Assembly (NCBI RefSeq): GCF_040786285.1
Contig: NZ_JBFMKQ010000005.1
Coordinates: 248,001-312,000 of the forward strand
Direction: 5' to 3'
Origin: Aquimarina sp040786285
Lineage (GTDB): Bacteria > Bacteroidota > Bacteroidia > Flavobacteriales > Flavobacteriaceae
Length of the DNA: 64,000 nt
A program made the position numbers and the translations under genes. How positions within the stretch are numbered: the stretch's first letter is position 1; every line of letters starts with the position of its first letter. Positions 16,212-25,866 of this stretch are shown one piece after another. Under the pieces are notes generated by a model that saw only the letters and a list, made by a program, of their open reading frames with translations, made no database searches and was not told where the DNA came from.

Positions 16212-17465
16212 TTATTTCAATACTATTTTTCCATTTGATACTATACCATAGGCAGAACCCTTTACTTGTTTTCCTATAAAAGCACTATTCTTAGAAGAAG
16301 AAAGTATATGTTCTTTAGTAAAAACAGAATTACCTTCTGGGTTAAATAGTGATAAATCAGCCTTATTTCCAATGTTGATGGGGTTGTTTTCTATTCCGAA
16401 AACAAATGCACCATTGGTTAGCATATATATTGCTTTTTCTGTCCCAAAAATGTTGTTTAATATACCAAATGCACTTTCTAGTCCTGTTGTACCGTATTTT
16501 GCATTATCAAATTCTACATTTTTATGCTCAATATCCATGGGTAGATGATCACTAGTAACCATATCTATGCTACCATCTTCGATTCCTTGTTGCAAAGCTT
16601 TTATATCTTTTTTAGTTCTTAATGGGGGTAATACCTTATAATTAGAGTCAAATGGCGCTAATTCGGCATCAGTGAGCGCTAGATGATGAACACTCACGCT
16701 ACAGCTAACCTGTAGCCCTTTGGATTTAGCCTCTTTAATTAGTGCTACAGATTTAGCTGTAGAAATTGTTGGTATATGTAATTTTCCGCCAGTATATTCT
16801 AATAAGAAAAGATCTCTTGCAATTTGTAATTCTTCTGCCAGAGCTGGAATTCCTTTCAGACCCAATAAGGTACTTTGTTCTTCTTCATTAACCATGCCTT
16901 TTCCTGCAATGTCATTTTCCTGCGGGAAAGACATCACTAATCCATCAAAATTCTGAGCATAAAGGAGTGCAATCTTAAGCAAATTAGGGTTTTGAATTGA
17001 TTTTTTATAATCTCCAAAAGCTATGGCACCAGCCTGTTGCATATCATATAGCTCTGCGATATCAACACCTTCAGATTTTATCGTTAATGCTCCTATCGGA
17101 TAAAGTGATACGGGATTGTTTTGCGATTTTCCTTTAAGGAAACCCACAGAGGCACTAGTATCGGTTACAGGTAACGTATTTGGGTTTAAGGCGATACCGG
17201 TAAAACCACTTTTTGCAGCCACTTCTAGTCCATGTACTATGGTTTCTCGTTCCTCATATCCTGGTTCTCCATAGCTTACACTACTATCAAACCATCCCCG
17301 AGATACATGTAAATTTTCTAATTGTACCTCCTGACATCCATTTTTGGTGGTAATTGAAGTATTTATATCTGTTATAGTTCCATTTTCGACCAAAATATCA
17401 ACTGTTTTATGATGAAAAGGTGACTTTGGATCAATTACTCTTGCAGCCTTTAGTAAAAAATTCAT
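16212..17465 (-). CDS. Dihydroorotase-like protein without the metal-binding HxH motif (probably non-catalytic)
   Basis: 417 residues, amidohydrolase fold, related to multifunctional-type dihydroorotase (PyrC), the third step of pyrimidine synthesis. The usual DxHxHxREPG reads D60-S-S62-V-S64-Y-G66-EPG, so both histidines and the arginine are lost. A later metal ligand also looks replaced, LHIPTIST instead of the usual HxxHxS. SVHHLALTD and TSDHLPMD are kept. I infer a pseudo-enzyme, possibly structural for aspartate transcarbamoylase as PyrC' is in Pseudomonas. The ATG at 17465 overlaps the upstream stop by four bases, which decides it over a longer start at 17534. Confidence 0.85.
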   Translation of the reverse strand: MNFLLKAARVIDPKSPFHHKTVDILVENGTITDINTSITTKNGCQEVQLENLHVSRGWFDSSVSYGEPGYEERETIVHGLEVAAKSGFTGIALNPNTLPVTDTSASVGFLKGKSQNNPVSLYPIGALTIKSEGVDIAELYDMQQAGAIAFGDYKKSIQNPNLLKIALLYAQNFDGLVMSFPQENDIAGKGMVNEEEQSTLLGLKGIPALAEELQIARDLFLLEYTGGKLHIPTISTAKSVALIKEAKSKGLQVSCSVSVHHLALTDAELAPFDSNYKVLPPLRTKKDIKALQQGIEDGSIDMVTSDHLPMDIEHKNVEFDNAKYGTTGLESAFGILNNIFGTEKAIYMLTNGAFVFGIENNPINIGNKADLSLFNPEGNSVFTKEHILSSSKNSAFIGKQVKGSAYGIVSNGKIVLK

Positions 17466-19387
17466 TTCAGATATTTTAATAGTAGTACTTCGATTAGTAA
17501 GAATATCAGCGCAAAAATAATAAACCATTTCCAAAGTTCATTCACACTAGTCTCTTCTTTTATTTGGTCAAAAAGTTCTGTAACAGAATCGTTTACCTCG
17601 TAGCTATCTGTGGTATTGAGATTATAGTATTGTAAATCACTTTCAGAGCTACTATAATTATAACTAACATGCTGGATAATGTTATTTTTATCTTGAAGTC
17701 TATAAATCCCTGCTTTAGTTGGCACTTCATCTGTGGTAATACGCACTTTTGTCGAAAAACTTTGTTGTAACGGAATAATATTCTCCAGATCAGAAATCAA
17801 AGATAATATACCATCTTGCCCAAGAGATACGGGCACATCATACGAATTAGTTTGCCCAATAGTATACGATATATCGGTATGTTGTAAGCTTTGTTTTCCG
17901 ATAGTGTACAACGTAGGAACAATTAAGGGTGAATTCTTAAAATTTGAATTCTCATTGTTTATAGAAGCTGTAAAGGCATATATGCTTCGGGTCTTAAATA
18001 AGAATGGACTATTATCCTCGAAGGATAATATAACATTGGTAGCATTAGTTTGATAATAACTGTTCACTTTCGGGTATTGAAAATTAACCACTTTTTTATC
18101 AAATACTCCTCGATATAGAGGATGAGAAAAGTGTATCGTAGTGATCTTTTTTTCTTGTGTTTTCTCTGAAAGTAATCCAGAAGTAGAAAAACTATTGAAG
18201 AATTGTTGATACGACGTCAAATCACCTTCTTTAGCCGGTATAAAACAGATTTTACCACCTTGATCTGTAAAAGGTTTTAAAGCATTGGTTAACGATATAG
18301 GGATTTGTTTCACTTCATTAATTATAACCAGATTTGCATTACTAATGTCATTATAATTAAGTGTTTCAATAGCGTTACTGATTAGTAAAAACTCATCTGG
18401 AGTAAAAATATTTTTGATAAAACTATCATTAGCTTCGTTTATAGCAACAACCTTTATTTTTTCGGGAGTATTTATAGTAAAGTACCTTGAATTATCAAAA
18501 GTAATCGCAGGATCTTCTAGGGTTACACGCCCATTTATCTTTGTGTTTTCATCTAAACGAAACTCTGTAGTCGATTTACTGTTTTTAGAAACAGAAACAG
18601 CTGTTTTAGCAATCAATTTGTCATCATTATGAAGCGCAATAGATATATTTTCTGCATTGGCACTGGTATTACTCACTATTACCTGAAGCATTAAATCATT
18701 ATTTGTATTGCGTTGCAGGTATACACTATCTATAGCTATATTTTGCCTTGTTACAGGTTGTAGTTGTACAAGGTTGGTTTTGGTATTAGAATCTGTAGGT
18801 AATGTAAATGCATCTTCTTTTTGTTGAAAATCTGAAACCATAATGATTCGTTTAATGGTTTCTGAAGATGTGCCAAGTAATTGCTTAGCTTTTAAATACG
18901 CTGCAGTATAAGGTAGCTGATTAGAGCTATATTCTAACTGAAGTAAATCGTTTTGAAAGTCTTTTTTAGAGACATTAGAAAATGTTTCTGTGTTGGTAAA
19001 AAGTGATATAGTTTCATCTTCGGGGAGATCACTAAGAATCTCTTGTACTGCACGTTTTAACAAAGGACCCTTTGAGCCCTTAGCTTGCATGCTAAATGAA
19101 TTGTCTAAATAAATTACCGTTTCGCTTTTTTTGCCCACAATCTCATCTGAAGCCAGAAAAGGTTGTGTAAACGCCATAATAATTGACGCCAGAGCCAGTA
19201 AACGAACAAGGAGTGTAAGCCATTTTTTAAGCTGTGAGCTTTTTCGAGTTTGTATAGTCACTGCTTTTAAGAACTGTACATTGGTAAAATCTACTTTCTG
19301 AAATCGTCGTAATTGAAATAGGTGAACTATAATAGGAATGATAAGAGCAAAAAGGGCGTAAAGAAATTCTGGGTGTTTAAATTGCAT
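17462..19387 (-). CDS. BatA-like membrane protein with a von Willebrand A domain
   Basis: 641 residues. The N-terminal BatA domain (PF07584) has two membrane helices, LYALFALIIPIIVHLFQL and LLVRLLALASIIMAF. A VWA domain follows with the MIDAS start D95-N-S97-F-S99 in VIYLDNSFSM. A long, strand-rich extracytoplasmic region (about 230-600) leads to a C-terminal helix, WKWFIIFALIFLLIEVLLL. The Bat proteins are linked to aerotolerance and envelope stress, but no mechanism is certain. Its TGA stop overlaps the start of the dihydroorotase-like gene, so the two are translationally coupled. Confidence 0.92.
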   Translation of the reverse strand: MQFKHPEFLYALFALIIPIIVHLFQLRRFQKVDFTNVQFLKAVTIQTRKSSQLKKWLTLLVRLLALASIIMAFTQPFLASDEIVGKKSETVIYLDNSFSMQAKGSKGPLLKRAVQEILSDLPEDETISLFTNTETFSNVSKKDFQNDLLQLEYSSNQLPYTAAYLKAKQLLGTSSETIKRIIMVSDFQQKEDAFTLPTDSNTKTNLVQLQPVTRQNIAIDSVYLQRNTNNDLMLQVIVSNTSANAENISIALHNDDKLIAKTAVSVSKNSKSTTEFRLDENTKINGRVTLEDPAITFDNSRYFTINTPEKIKVVAINEANDSFIKNIFTPDEFLLISNAIETLNYNDISNANLVIINEVKQIPISLTNALKPFTDQGGKICFIPAKEGDLTSYQQFFNSFSTSGLLSEKTQEKKITTIHFSHPLYRGVFDKKVVNFQYPKVNSYYQTNATNVILSFEDNSPFLFKTRSIYAFTASINNENSNFKNSPLIVPTLYTIGKQSLQHTDISYTIGQTNSYDVPVSLGQDGILSLISDLENIIPLQQSFSTKVRITTDEVPTKAGIYRLQDKNNIIQHVSYNYSSSESDLQYYNLNTTDSYEVNDSVTELFDQIKEETSVNELWKWFIIFALIFLLIEVLLLKYLK

Positions 19388-19623
19388 TCCTATATGTTAA
19401 TGAGACTTTGATTTTATATCCAATAGTAGTATTGGATCCATTCCTTTCTCGTGTAAATATAATACAAGATTTACGATTTATGATTTATGATTGATGAATT
19501 TTTAAATGTTCGTACATCAATACGCAAGTATAATAAGATATCCTAAAAATTAGGTGTACCTTTGGCTCATTATACAGAAATGGCATTCATACTAATTAAA
19601 TGGTTATTTCTTAAACAGTTTAT

Positions 19624-20859
19624 ATGTCATTTAATACATTAGGATTATCTGATGCGCTATTAAAAGCCATCGAGAAAAAAGGATATACAACTCCTTCTCT
19701 TATTCAAGAAAAAGCTATTCCACCAATTTTAGAAAGAAAAGATGTTCTGGCGTCTGCACAAACGGGAACTGGTAAAACAGCGGGGTTTACGTTACCGTTA
19801 TTACAGATTTTATCTCAGGGACAAAAATTAAGAAAAAGACCTGTACGCGCTTTGGTATTAACTCCTACAAGAGAATTAGCTGCTCAGATATTAGATAATG
19901 TAAGAGCCTATAGCGAGTTTGTTGATCTTCGATCGATGGTGATATTTGGGGGAGTAAACCAAAACCCTCAAATCAGAGCGTTAAGACATGGCGTAGATAT
20001 ATTGGTGGCTACTCCTGGTCGTTTACTAGATTTGCATAATCAAAAGGCACTTTCTTTGGCCAATGTAGAAATCTTGGTGTTAGATGAGGCTGATCGAATG
20101 CTTGATATGGGGTTTCAAAGAGATATCAATAAAATTTTAAATCTATTACCTTCAAAAAGACAAAACCTCTTATTTTCTGCTACGTTCTCTAAAGAGATAA
20201 AGCAATTAGCTAATGGGATTTTGCACCATCCGGTATGGGTTGAAGCCGCACCAGAAAATACTACTGCAGAAAAGATTGATCAAAAAATATACAAGGTAGA
20301 TCAGAAAAGAAAAACGGAATTAATTATTAAGCTTATTTCAGAAGGAAACTGGAAACAGGTCTTGGTTTTTACCAGAACAAAGCATGGTGCAAATCGTCTA
20401 AGCGAAAAAATGGTTAAAAATGGTATTACGGCTGCTGCTATCCACGGTAATAAAAGCCAGGGAGCCAGAACAAAAGCTCTGGGAGGATTCAAGAAAGGAA
20501 CAGTTCGTGTTTTGGTAGCTACAGATATAGCAGCAAGAGGGCTAGATATTCCATTATTACCACATGTTGTAAATTTTGAATTACCTAATATATCTGAGGA
20601 TTATGTCCATAGAATTGGGCGTACTGGTAGAGCAGGAGCAAGCGGAGAAGCAATTTCTTTGGTAAGTCAGGACGAATTAAGTTATATAAAAGGAATAGAA
20701 AAACTACTGGGCGAAAAACTAGCAAGCGAAGTTGTAGAAGGTTTTGAACCCACAATTAGTACTCAAAATGAAAGCCCGGCGCGTAAGAATACTAATAATC
20801 ATAGAAGACCTAAGTCAAGAGGTAATAACAAGAATTATAAAAGAAGGTCGAGAAGATAA
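19624..20859 (+). CDS. DEAD-box ATP-dependent RNA helicase, RhlE-like
   Basis: 411 residues with the motif series of DEAD-box helicases: Q motif (KGYTTPSLIQ), AQTGTGKTAGF, PTRELA, TPGRLLD, DEAD, SAT, then the second RecA domain with ATDIAARGLDIP and HRIGRTGRAG. The C-terminal tail (about 380-411) is short, basic and disordered (RRPKSRGNNKNYKRRSRR). It probably acts in ribosome assembly or mRNA turnover, and such genes are often cold-induced. A TACCTTTG box at 19557-19564 may be the -7 element, although no good TTG is upstream. Confidence 0.95.
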   Translation: MSFNTLGLSDALLKAIEKKGYTTPSLIQEKAIPPILERKDVLASAQTGTGKTAGFTLPLLQILSQGQKLRKRPVRALVLTPTRELAAQILDNVRAYSEFVDLRSMVIFGGVNQNPQIRALRHGVDILVATPGRLLDLHNQKALSLANVEILVLDEADRMLDMGFQRDINKILNLLPSKRQNLLFSATFSKEIKQLANGILHHPVWVEAAPENTTAEKIDQKIYKVDQKRKTELIIKLISEGNWKQVLVFTRTKHGANRLSEKMVKNGITAAAIHGNKSQGARTKALGGFKKGTVRVLVATDIAARGLDIPLLPHVVNFELPNISEDYVHRIGRTGRAGASGEAISLVSQDELSYIKGIEKLLGEKLASEVVEGFEPTISTQNESPARKNTNNHRRPKSRGNNKNYKRRSRR

Positions 20860-20901
20860 ACTACTACTAACTTTATAAGAAATTCTTAGATTTAATAATC
20901 T

Positions 20902-21879
20902 TTAATACTCAATAGGTCTTTTTTTGATCATGCCGCCACGTGTATCATTAATGCTATGCATGATTACAAATGCATTAGAATCTATCTTTTCTATTTCAGC
21001 ATTAAGTTTACTGATTTCAAGTCGGGTAATCACAGTATATATAATATCGATTTGATTCATTTGTCCTTGATCTCCATTACCTTGCTTTCCTTGATAGATT
21101 GTTACTCCGCGTCTCATTGTATTGGTAATCATATCTACCATTTCTAGATTGGACTCAGAAATAATAGTAACTCCGGTATATTCTTCGATTCCTTCAATCA
21201 CAAAATCTAAGGTTTTAGACGCTGAAAGGTAGGTAAGCATAGAGTATAATGCAGTCTCAACAGATAAGAGGTAAGCCGCCGCAGAGAAAATTATTACATT
21301 AATTATTGTGATAGCATCTCCAACTGTGCTCCCTAATTTTTTACTCATAAAAATGGCTAATACCTCTGTGCCGTCCAATACGCCTCCTCCGCGTACTGAA
21401 AGCCCTATTCCTGCACCTAAAAAGAACCCGCCAAATACAGAAACTAATAGCTTATCTTGTGTAACCTCAGGAAAATCAATTACGACAAGAGTAAAGGCAA
21501 GTCCTGATATAGCCATAATGGCTCGTATAGCAAAACGTTTGCCGATTACTTTAAGTCCAAGAATTATAAAGGGAGTATTTACGATTACAATAAGAATATA
21601 AAGTGGTATTGATGAAACTTCTGAAATGAGTAAAGAAATTCCTGTTGCTCCACCGTCGATAAACTGATTAGGCAATAAAAAGCTTTCGAGGCCAAAAGCA
21701 GCCGCAACAACTCCTAAAACCATAAAAAACATATCTTTAAGAAATGAAAAAACAGTAATTTTTAGTGTTGTAATTTGTTTCGAAATATCACCCAAATTAG
21801 GATCCGAAATATCCCGGGATTTTGTGAGTTTTTGTGCTAAAAACGTCTGAACAATTCTTCGTTTCCAGATTGATTTCAT
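20902..21879 (-). CDS. YitT family membrane protein (DUF161/DUF2179)
   Basis: 325 residues. A cytoplasmic N-terminal 45 residues precede about five membrane segments (FMVLGVVAAAFGLESFLLP, IPLYILIVIVNTPFIIL and later). A soluble C-terminal DUF2179 domain (about 235-320) contains TNTMRRGVTIYQGKQGNG and VITRLEISKLNAEIEKID. The family is conserved and widely found, but its transported substrate or role is not known. It is a single gene converging with the helicase. Confidence 0.92.
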   Translation of the reverse strand: MKSIWKRRIVQTFLAQKLTKSRDISDPNLGDISKQITTLKITVFSFLKDMFFMVLGVVAAAFGLESFLLPNQFIDGGATGISLLISEVSSIPLYILIVIVNTPFIILGLKVIGKRFAIRAIMAISGLAFTLVVIDFPEVTQDKLLVSVFGGFFLGAGIGLSVRGGGVLDGTEVLAIFMSKKLGSTVGDAITIINVIIFSAAAYLLSVETALYSMLTYLSASKTLDFVIEGIEEYTGVTIISESNLEMVDMITNTMRRGVTIYQGKQGNGDQGQMNQIDIIYTVITRLEISKLNAEIEKIDSNAFVIMHSINDTRGGMIKKRPIEY

Positions 21880-22066
21880 GTAGGATTAAGTGCGTATCGT
21901 TAATAGGTTTACTATCATAGTATAACTCTATAAAGCTACATAACCTTTTTATTCTCTAGACTAATTTTAACAAAGCTTTGGCCAATAAAAAAGTAGGAGG
22001 TAACCTCTTCCTTGTATGCTCTAGTAAGGGATGTAAATTCAAGTTGTATTGATGCTTTAATAGCTA

Positions 22067-22099
22067 CAAAAAAAGGGTGAAAGTCAAACTTTCACCCTT
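22067..22099 (-). terminator. Terminator of the beta-barrel gene
   Basis: On the minus strand AAGGGTGAAAGT pairs with ACTTTCACCCTT around a three-base loop, followed by a T-run. It lies about 25 bases after the stop at 22123. Confidence 0.85.
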
Positions 22100-22122
22100 C
22101 AGGAAATAATCCTATTTTTTTA

Positions 22123-22656
22123 TTAGAAGATATAATACCCTACAGATATCTGGAATGCCGTATTTTTTCCATCAAAACCATCAACAACATCTGTTAATCC
22201 AAAGTTATATCGTATTTGTCCAAATACGGGTCCAAATTCAACCCCAGCACCTACAGCTCCACTAATATCAAAGCTTTCAGATTCTACTGTCGATAAAAAA
22301 GCGTCTTTAATGCCATCATTTACTACAAAACCAAATTGAGGTCCAGCTTCTACACTAAAAATCTTGGCAAATTTAAGTTTTGCCAACACAGGGATATTTA
22401 AGTAATCAATATCAAAATCACTTGTTCCCTGAGCAGAATATAAAAGTTCTGGTTGTAGAATAAAGGTGTCACCAAGCCCAAGCTGAAGAACAGCTCCTAT
22501 ATGATATCCTGTTCTTGAATCAGTGTCAACTCCAGCAACTTCAACATCAACGTTGGCTAGATTAAGCCCTCCTTTGAAACCAAACTTAACTTTCTGGGCA
22601 TTTGCAGTTAGTGTAAAACCGATTACTGCAATTGCTAATAAAATAAGCTTTTTCAT
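22123..22656 (-). CDS. Outer-membrane beta-barrel protein (PF13568-type)
   Basis: 177 residues. Signal peptide MKKLILLAIAVIGFTLTANAQ ends at an AQ cleavage site. The mature part has alternating strands typical of an eight-stranded barrel: KVKFGFKGGLNLANVDV, GYHIGAVLQLGLGDTF, FILQPELLYSAQG and the final aromatic tail AFQISVGYYIF. The function is unknown for this family (often called porin family or OmpW-like). It is a single gene with its own terminator. Confidence 0.9.
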   Translation of the reverse strand: MKKLILLAIAVIGFTLTANAQKVKFGFKGGLNLANVDVEVAGVDTDSRTGYHIGAVLQLGLGDTFILQPELLYSAQGTSDFDIDYLNIPVLAKLKFAKIFSVEAGPQFGFVVNDGIKDAFLSTVESESFDISGAVGAGVEFGPVFGQIRYNFGLTDVVDGFDGKNTAFQISVGYYIF

Positions 22657-22807
22657 AATTGTAAATTTAAGGTTTGTTTAATTCAAATATATAAAACAAT
22701 TACCTTAATAAACGGTTAAACTTTATTTATATTCTGTTATTTTAGTCCATACTTTTGAAATAAAGATTGTTGTATCTTCGCCTTATAAATAGAAACCCTA
22801 CCTAAAA

Positions 22808-24370
22808 TTGCAACACGAATTTACTATACAAGTGTCACCAGAGATTGCGGGGCATCCTGATCAACTAAAGGATGATATTGCACGAAAAAATGGCATTCCT
22901 AAAGATGAAATTAGTCACATTCAGATTCTTAAGAGGTCTATCGATGCTAGACAAAAGAATATTAAAGTAAACCTAAAACTACGTGTATTTGTACAAGAGG
23001 ATTTTATAAAAGAGCATATAGAATTACCAGATTATCCCGATGTAACACATAATCCCGAAGTTGTGATTATTGGAGCAGGACCGGCTGGATTATTTGCTGC
23101 ACTACGCTGTATTGAGTTAGGTTGTAAACCGATCGTTCTAGAGCGTGGAAAAGACGTAAGAAATCGTCGAAGAGATCTTAAAGCCATTAATCGCGACCAT
23201 ATTGTAAATGAAGACTCTAATTATTGTTTTGGTGAAGGTGGAGCAGGAACATATAGCGATGGGAAATTGTATACACGCTCTAAAAAGCGTGGAGATGTAC
23301 AACGTATTTTACAACTTTTGGTGGGTTTTGGTGCTACAGATCAGATCTTAGTAGAAGCACACCCACACATTGGTACCAATAAATTACCAGATATTATTGC
23401 TGCGATACGAGAAAAAATTATTGAAAGAGGGGGAGAGATACATTTTGAAACCCGTGTTGTTGATCTAGAGGTTAAGTATTCTGAAATCAAAGGAGTAACA
23501 CTTCAAAATAAAAATACGATTGCTACAAACAAAGTAATTTTAGCAACGGGACATTCGGCCAGAGATATTTTTGAACTTTTATATCGTAAAAAGATTGAGA
23601 TCGAAGCAAAACCTTTTGCTTTGGGAGTAAGAGTTGAGCATTCTCAGCAGTTGATTGATCAGATTCAGTATAAATGTGAGGTTAGGAGCCCATATCTACC
23701 TCCTTCGCCATATAGTATTGTAAAACAAATCGATGGTAGAGGGATGTATTCTTTTTGTATGTGTCCGGGTGGAGTAATTGCGCCTTGTGCGACGAGTCCG
23801 GGAGAGGTGGTTACAAATGGTTGGTCTCCTTCTAAAAGAGATCAACCTACGTCTAATAGTGGGATTGTTGTAGAACTACGTTTAGAAGATTTTGAGCCAT
23901 TTGCAAAGTATGGGCCTTTATCCGGAATGTATTTTCAGAAAAGTATTGAGCAACAAGCTTGGCATTTAGGAGGTGAAACCCAGAAAGTTCCTGCACAACG
24001 ATTAGTCGATATGGTAGAAGGAAAAACGTCTGTAGACCTTCCCGTTACCTCCTATAAACCAGGTTTGACCTCTGTGGATATGAAAACAGTGTTTCCAGAG
24101 TTTATTTATCATACATTACAACATGGTTTTAAAGAGTTTGATAAAAGTATGCGCGGCTACCTTACCAACGAAGCTGTAGTGCATGCTCCAGAATCACGTA
24201 CATCATCACCCGTACGTATTCCCAGAGATTGGAAAACACTAGAGCATATACAAATTAATGGGTTGTATCCATGTGGAGAAGGTGCAGGGTATGCCGGTGG
24301 AATTATATCTGCAGCTATTGATGGTGAAAAATGTGCTGAGGCATGTGTAAAAACACTAAAATCAAAATAG
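22808..24370 (+). CDS. FAD-dependent oxidoreductase (COG2509-like)
   Basis: 520 residues. A ferredoxin-like N-terminal part (about 1-75) is followed by an FAD Rossmann motif VIIGAGPAGLFAALR and a second region, GEGGAGTYSDGKLYTRSKK. The C-terminal GLYPCGEGAGYAGGIISAAIDG is the second FAD motif. The family is uncharacterised, with a predicted dehydrogenase role in the cytoplasm. There is no in-frame ATG near the homologous start: an in-frame TAG at 22790 leaves the TTG at 22808 as the best start. It converges with the GAF kinase with 3 bases between them. Confidence 0.92.
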   Translation: MQHEFTIQVSPEIAGHPDQLKDDIARKNGIPKDEISHIQILKRSIDARQKNIKVNLKLRVFVQEDFIKEHIELPDYPDVTHNPEVVIIGAGPAGLFAALRCIELGCKPIVLERGKDVRNRRRDLKAINRDHIVNEDSNYCFGEGGAGTYSDGKLYTRSKKRGDVQRILQLLVGFGATDQILVEAHPHIGTNKLPDIIAAIREKIIERGGEIHFETRVVDLEVKYSEIKGVTLQNKNTIATNKVILATGHSARDIFELLYRKKIEIEAKPFALGVRVEHSQQLIDQIQYKCEVRSPYLPPSPYSIVKQIDGRGMYSFCMCPGGVIAPCATSPGEVVTNGWSPSKRDQPTSNSGIVVELRLEDFEPFAKYGPLSGMYFQKSIEQQAWHLGGETQKVPAQRLVDMVEGKTSVDLPVTSYKPGLTSVDMKTVFPEFIYHTLQHGFKEFDKSMRGYLTNEAVVHAPESRTSSPVRIPRDWKTLEHIQINGLYPCGEGAGYAGGIISAAIDGEKCAEACVKTLKSK

Positions 24371-24373
24371 ATT

Positions 24374-25582
24374 TTATTGCGGCTTTTGAATACTAAAATG
24401 AAAAGTAGTTTTCACCTTTACTTTAGACGTTACTTTAATGGTTCCATTGAGTTTTTGGACCAATTTTTTAACAGTTGATAACCCTATTCCGTTACCTTTA
24501 TTGCCACTCCTGTCTGTCATATTAGCGGTAGTGAAGAGATCAAAAATGCCATCAATATCCTTCTCTGGAATGCCCATTCCATTATCTGTTATTTTGAAAT
24601 AATAAAACTTTTCATCCTCGTCTGCTTCAATAGATATAACAATCTCTTCTTTGTCATTATATTTAATGCTGTTTCCTATAAGATTAAAGAAAATTTGTTT
24701 CAGCGCCAGTTTATTGCATTCTAACAAAGGATTATTTGCCGGATAGTGAATATTGAAATCTGGTTTTATACTTAATAAAGTAACTATTTCTTTCAGAAAA
24801 TCATTTAAGTAAAACTTTTCGGGTTTATTTTTTAGTAAGCTTTCACTCTCATAATGCCCAAGAATGTCACTTATATAATTACTCATAGAAAAAGAAGACG
24901 TTTTAATATAATCGAAATATTCAAGGCTTTCTTTATCTAGTTTATCACCTAGGATAATTTTTAATAAATCGGTAGTAGAGATAATATTGGCAAGAGGCAT
25001 TTTAAGATCATGCGAAATAACTCTTGCAAATTCTTTTAAAGATTCATTTCTTTTTTTAAGCCTACGCTGAAATTTTTCAAGATCATTGTTCTTCTTATTA
25101 AGCTCAAAAAGAATAGTAACTTGATTGGCCAGCGCCTTAAGAGATTTTATTTGTTGTTCTGAGAACTCTTTTGGTTTACCATCGATTACACAAAGAGTTC
25201 CTAATGCAAATCCGTCCTTATCTACCAGAGGTATACCGGCATAAGAAATTACCACTTTGTCTTTTTCTGTTAACGGATTATCATAAAAACGTTCGTCTTT
25301 GCGAGCATCATTAACAATAAATGGTTTTTCGGGTTCTAAAATAGCATGTGCACAAAAAGAATAATCCCTGTGAGTTTCAGAAACATCTATACCGTACCTA
25401 GATTTAAACCATTGTCTTTTTTCATCAACTAGAGTTATCAAAGCTATCTCAGTTCCACATAAATGGGAAGCCAACGCAGTAATGTCGTCGAATTCGTTTT
25501 CATACTCGGTGTCTAAAATCTTTAATGACTTTAGAGCTTCTAGTCTGAAATTCTCATTTGTGGGTATCGCAGCTGATATCAT
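24374..25582 (-). CDS. Soluble GAF-domain sensor histidine kinase
   Basis: 402 residues with no membrane helix. A GAF domain occupies about residues 15-165, containing ICGTEIALITLVDE-like strand sequence and GIPLVDKDGFALGTLCVID. A coiled coil leads to the HisKA domain with phospho-acceptor H191 in ARVISHDLKMPLANI. The ATPase domain has N box NLIGNSIKYND, then ITDNGMGIPE and GNGIGLSTVKKLVQKL. It is an orphan, with no response regulator adjacent. The ligand of the GAF domain cannot be read from the sequence. Confidence 0.93.
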   Translation of the reverse strand: MISAAIPTNENFRLEALKSLKILDTEYENEFDDITALASHLCGTEIALITLVDEKRQWFKSRYGIDVSETHRDYSFCAHAILEPEKPFIVNDARKDERFYDNPLTEKDKVVISYAGIPLVDKDGFALGTLCVIDGKPKEFSEQQIKSLKALANQVTILFELNKKNNDLEKFQRRLKKRNESLKEFARVISHDLKMPLANIISTTDLLKIILGDKLDKESLEYFDYIKTSSFSMSNYISDILGHYESESLLKNKPEKFYLNDFLKEIVTLLSIKPDFNIHYPANNPLLECNKLALKQIFFNLIGNSIKYNDKEEIVISIEADEDEKFYYFKITDNGMGIPEKDIDGIFDLFTTANMTDRSGNKGNGIGLSTVKKLVQKLNGTIKVTSKVKVKTTFHFSIQKPQ

Positions 25583-25806
25583 ACCTATTGAAGAATTGAT
25601 TTGAAGGTTCCAACAATTCTTAATAAAATTAACAAAAATAAGTTACATATTACGAAATAATTAACATAGCGTAAATGTTTTGTGGTATTTCCGTAACCCT
25701 GCATTTTAGTGTAGTTTAAGACTGTATTTAGTGATTTATAACGGGAAACAATGCCGAAATATTATCTATGATATAATAGGTATTGGCTTGTAGATAAAAA
25801 AAAGAC

Positions 25807-25837
25807 TTGTTTAATTACTTTTAGTTGTTTACATTTG
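25807..25837 (+). promoter_or_regulatory. Promoter of the ABC/GntR operon
   Basis: TTG at 25807-25809, a 20-base spacer and a perfect -7 box TACATTTG at 25830-25837. The start codon is 29 bases further on, with the operator palindrome between. Confidence 0.65.
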
Positions 25838-25838
25838 A

Positions 25839-25862
25839 AGTGTACTAGATAACTAATACACT
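25839..25862 (+). promoter_or_regulatory. Palindromic operator, YtrA/GntR-type
   Basis: A 24-base imperfect palindrome, AGTGTA, then 12 bases (CTAGATAACTAA), then TACACT. The outer six bases of each arm are perfectly inverted and the inner part (TAG ... CTA) continues the symmetry. It begins two bases after the -7 box and ends four bases before the start codon of the ABC gene, so a bound repressor would block transcription. The operon's own third gene encodes a YtrA-type GntR regulator. From memory, YtrA of Bacillus subtilis binds AGTGTA/TACACT repeats of nearly the same spacing. Confidence 0.7.
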
Positions 25863-25866
25863 AGAT

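Noticed and set aside
17466..17534. Longer N-terminus for the dihydroorotase-like protein
   Set aside because: It would overlap the BatA-like gene by 73 bases, whereas the ATG at 17465 gives the usual ATGA overlap and the normal family N-terminus.
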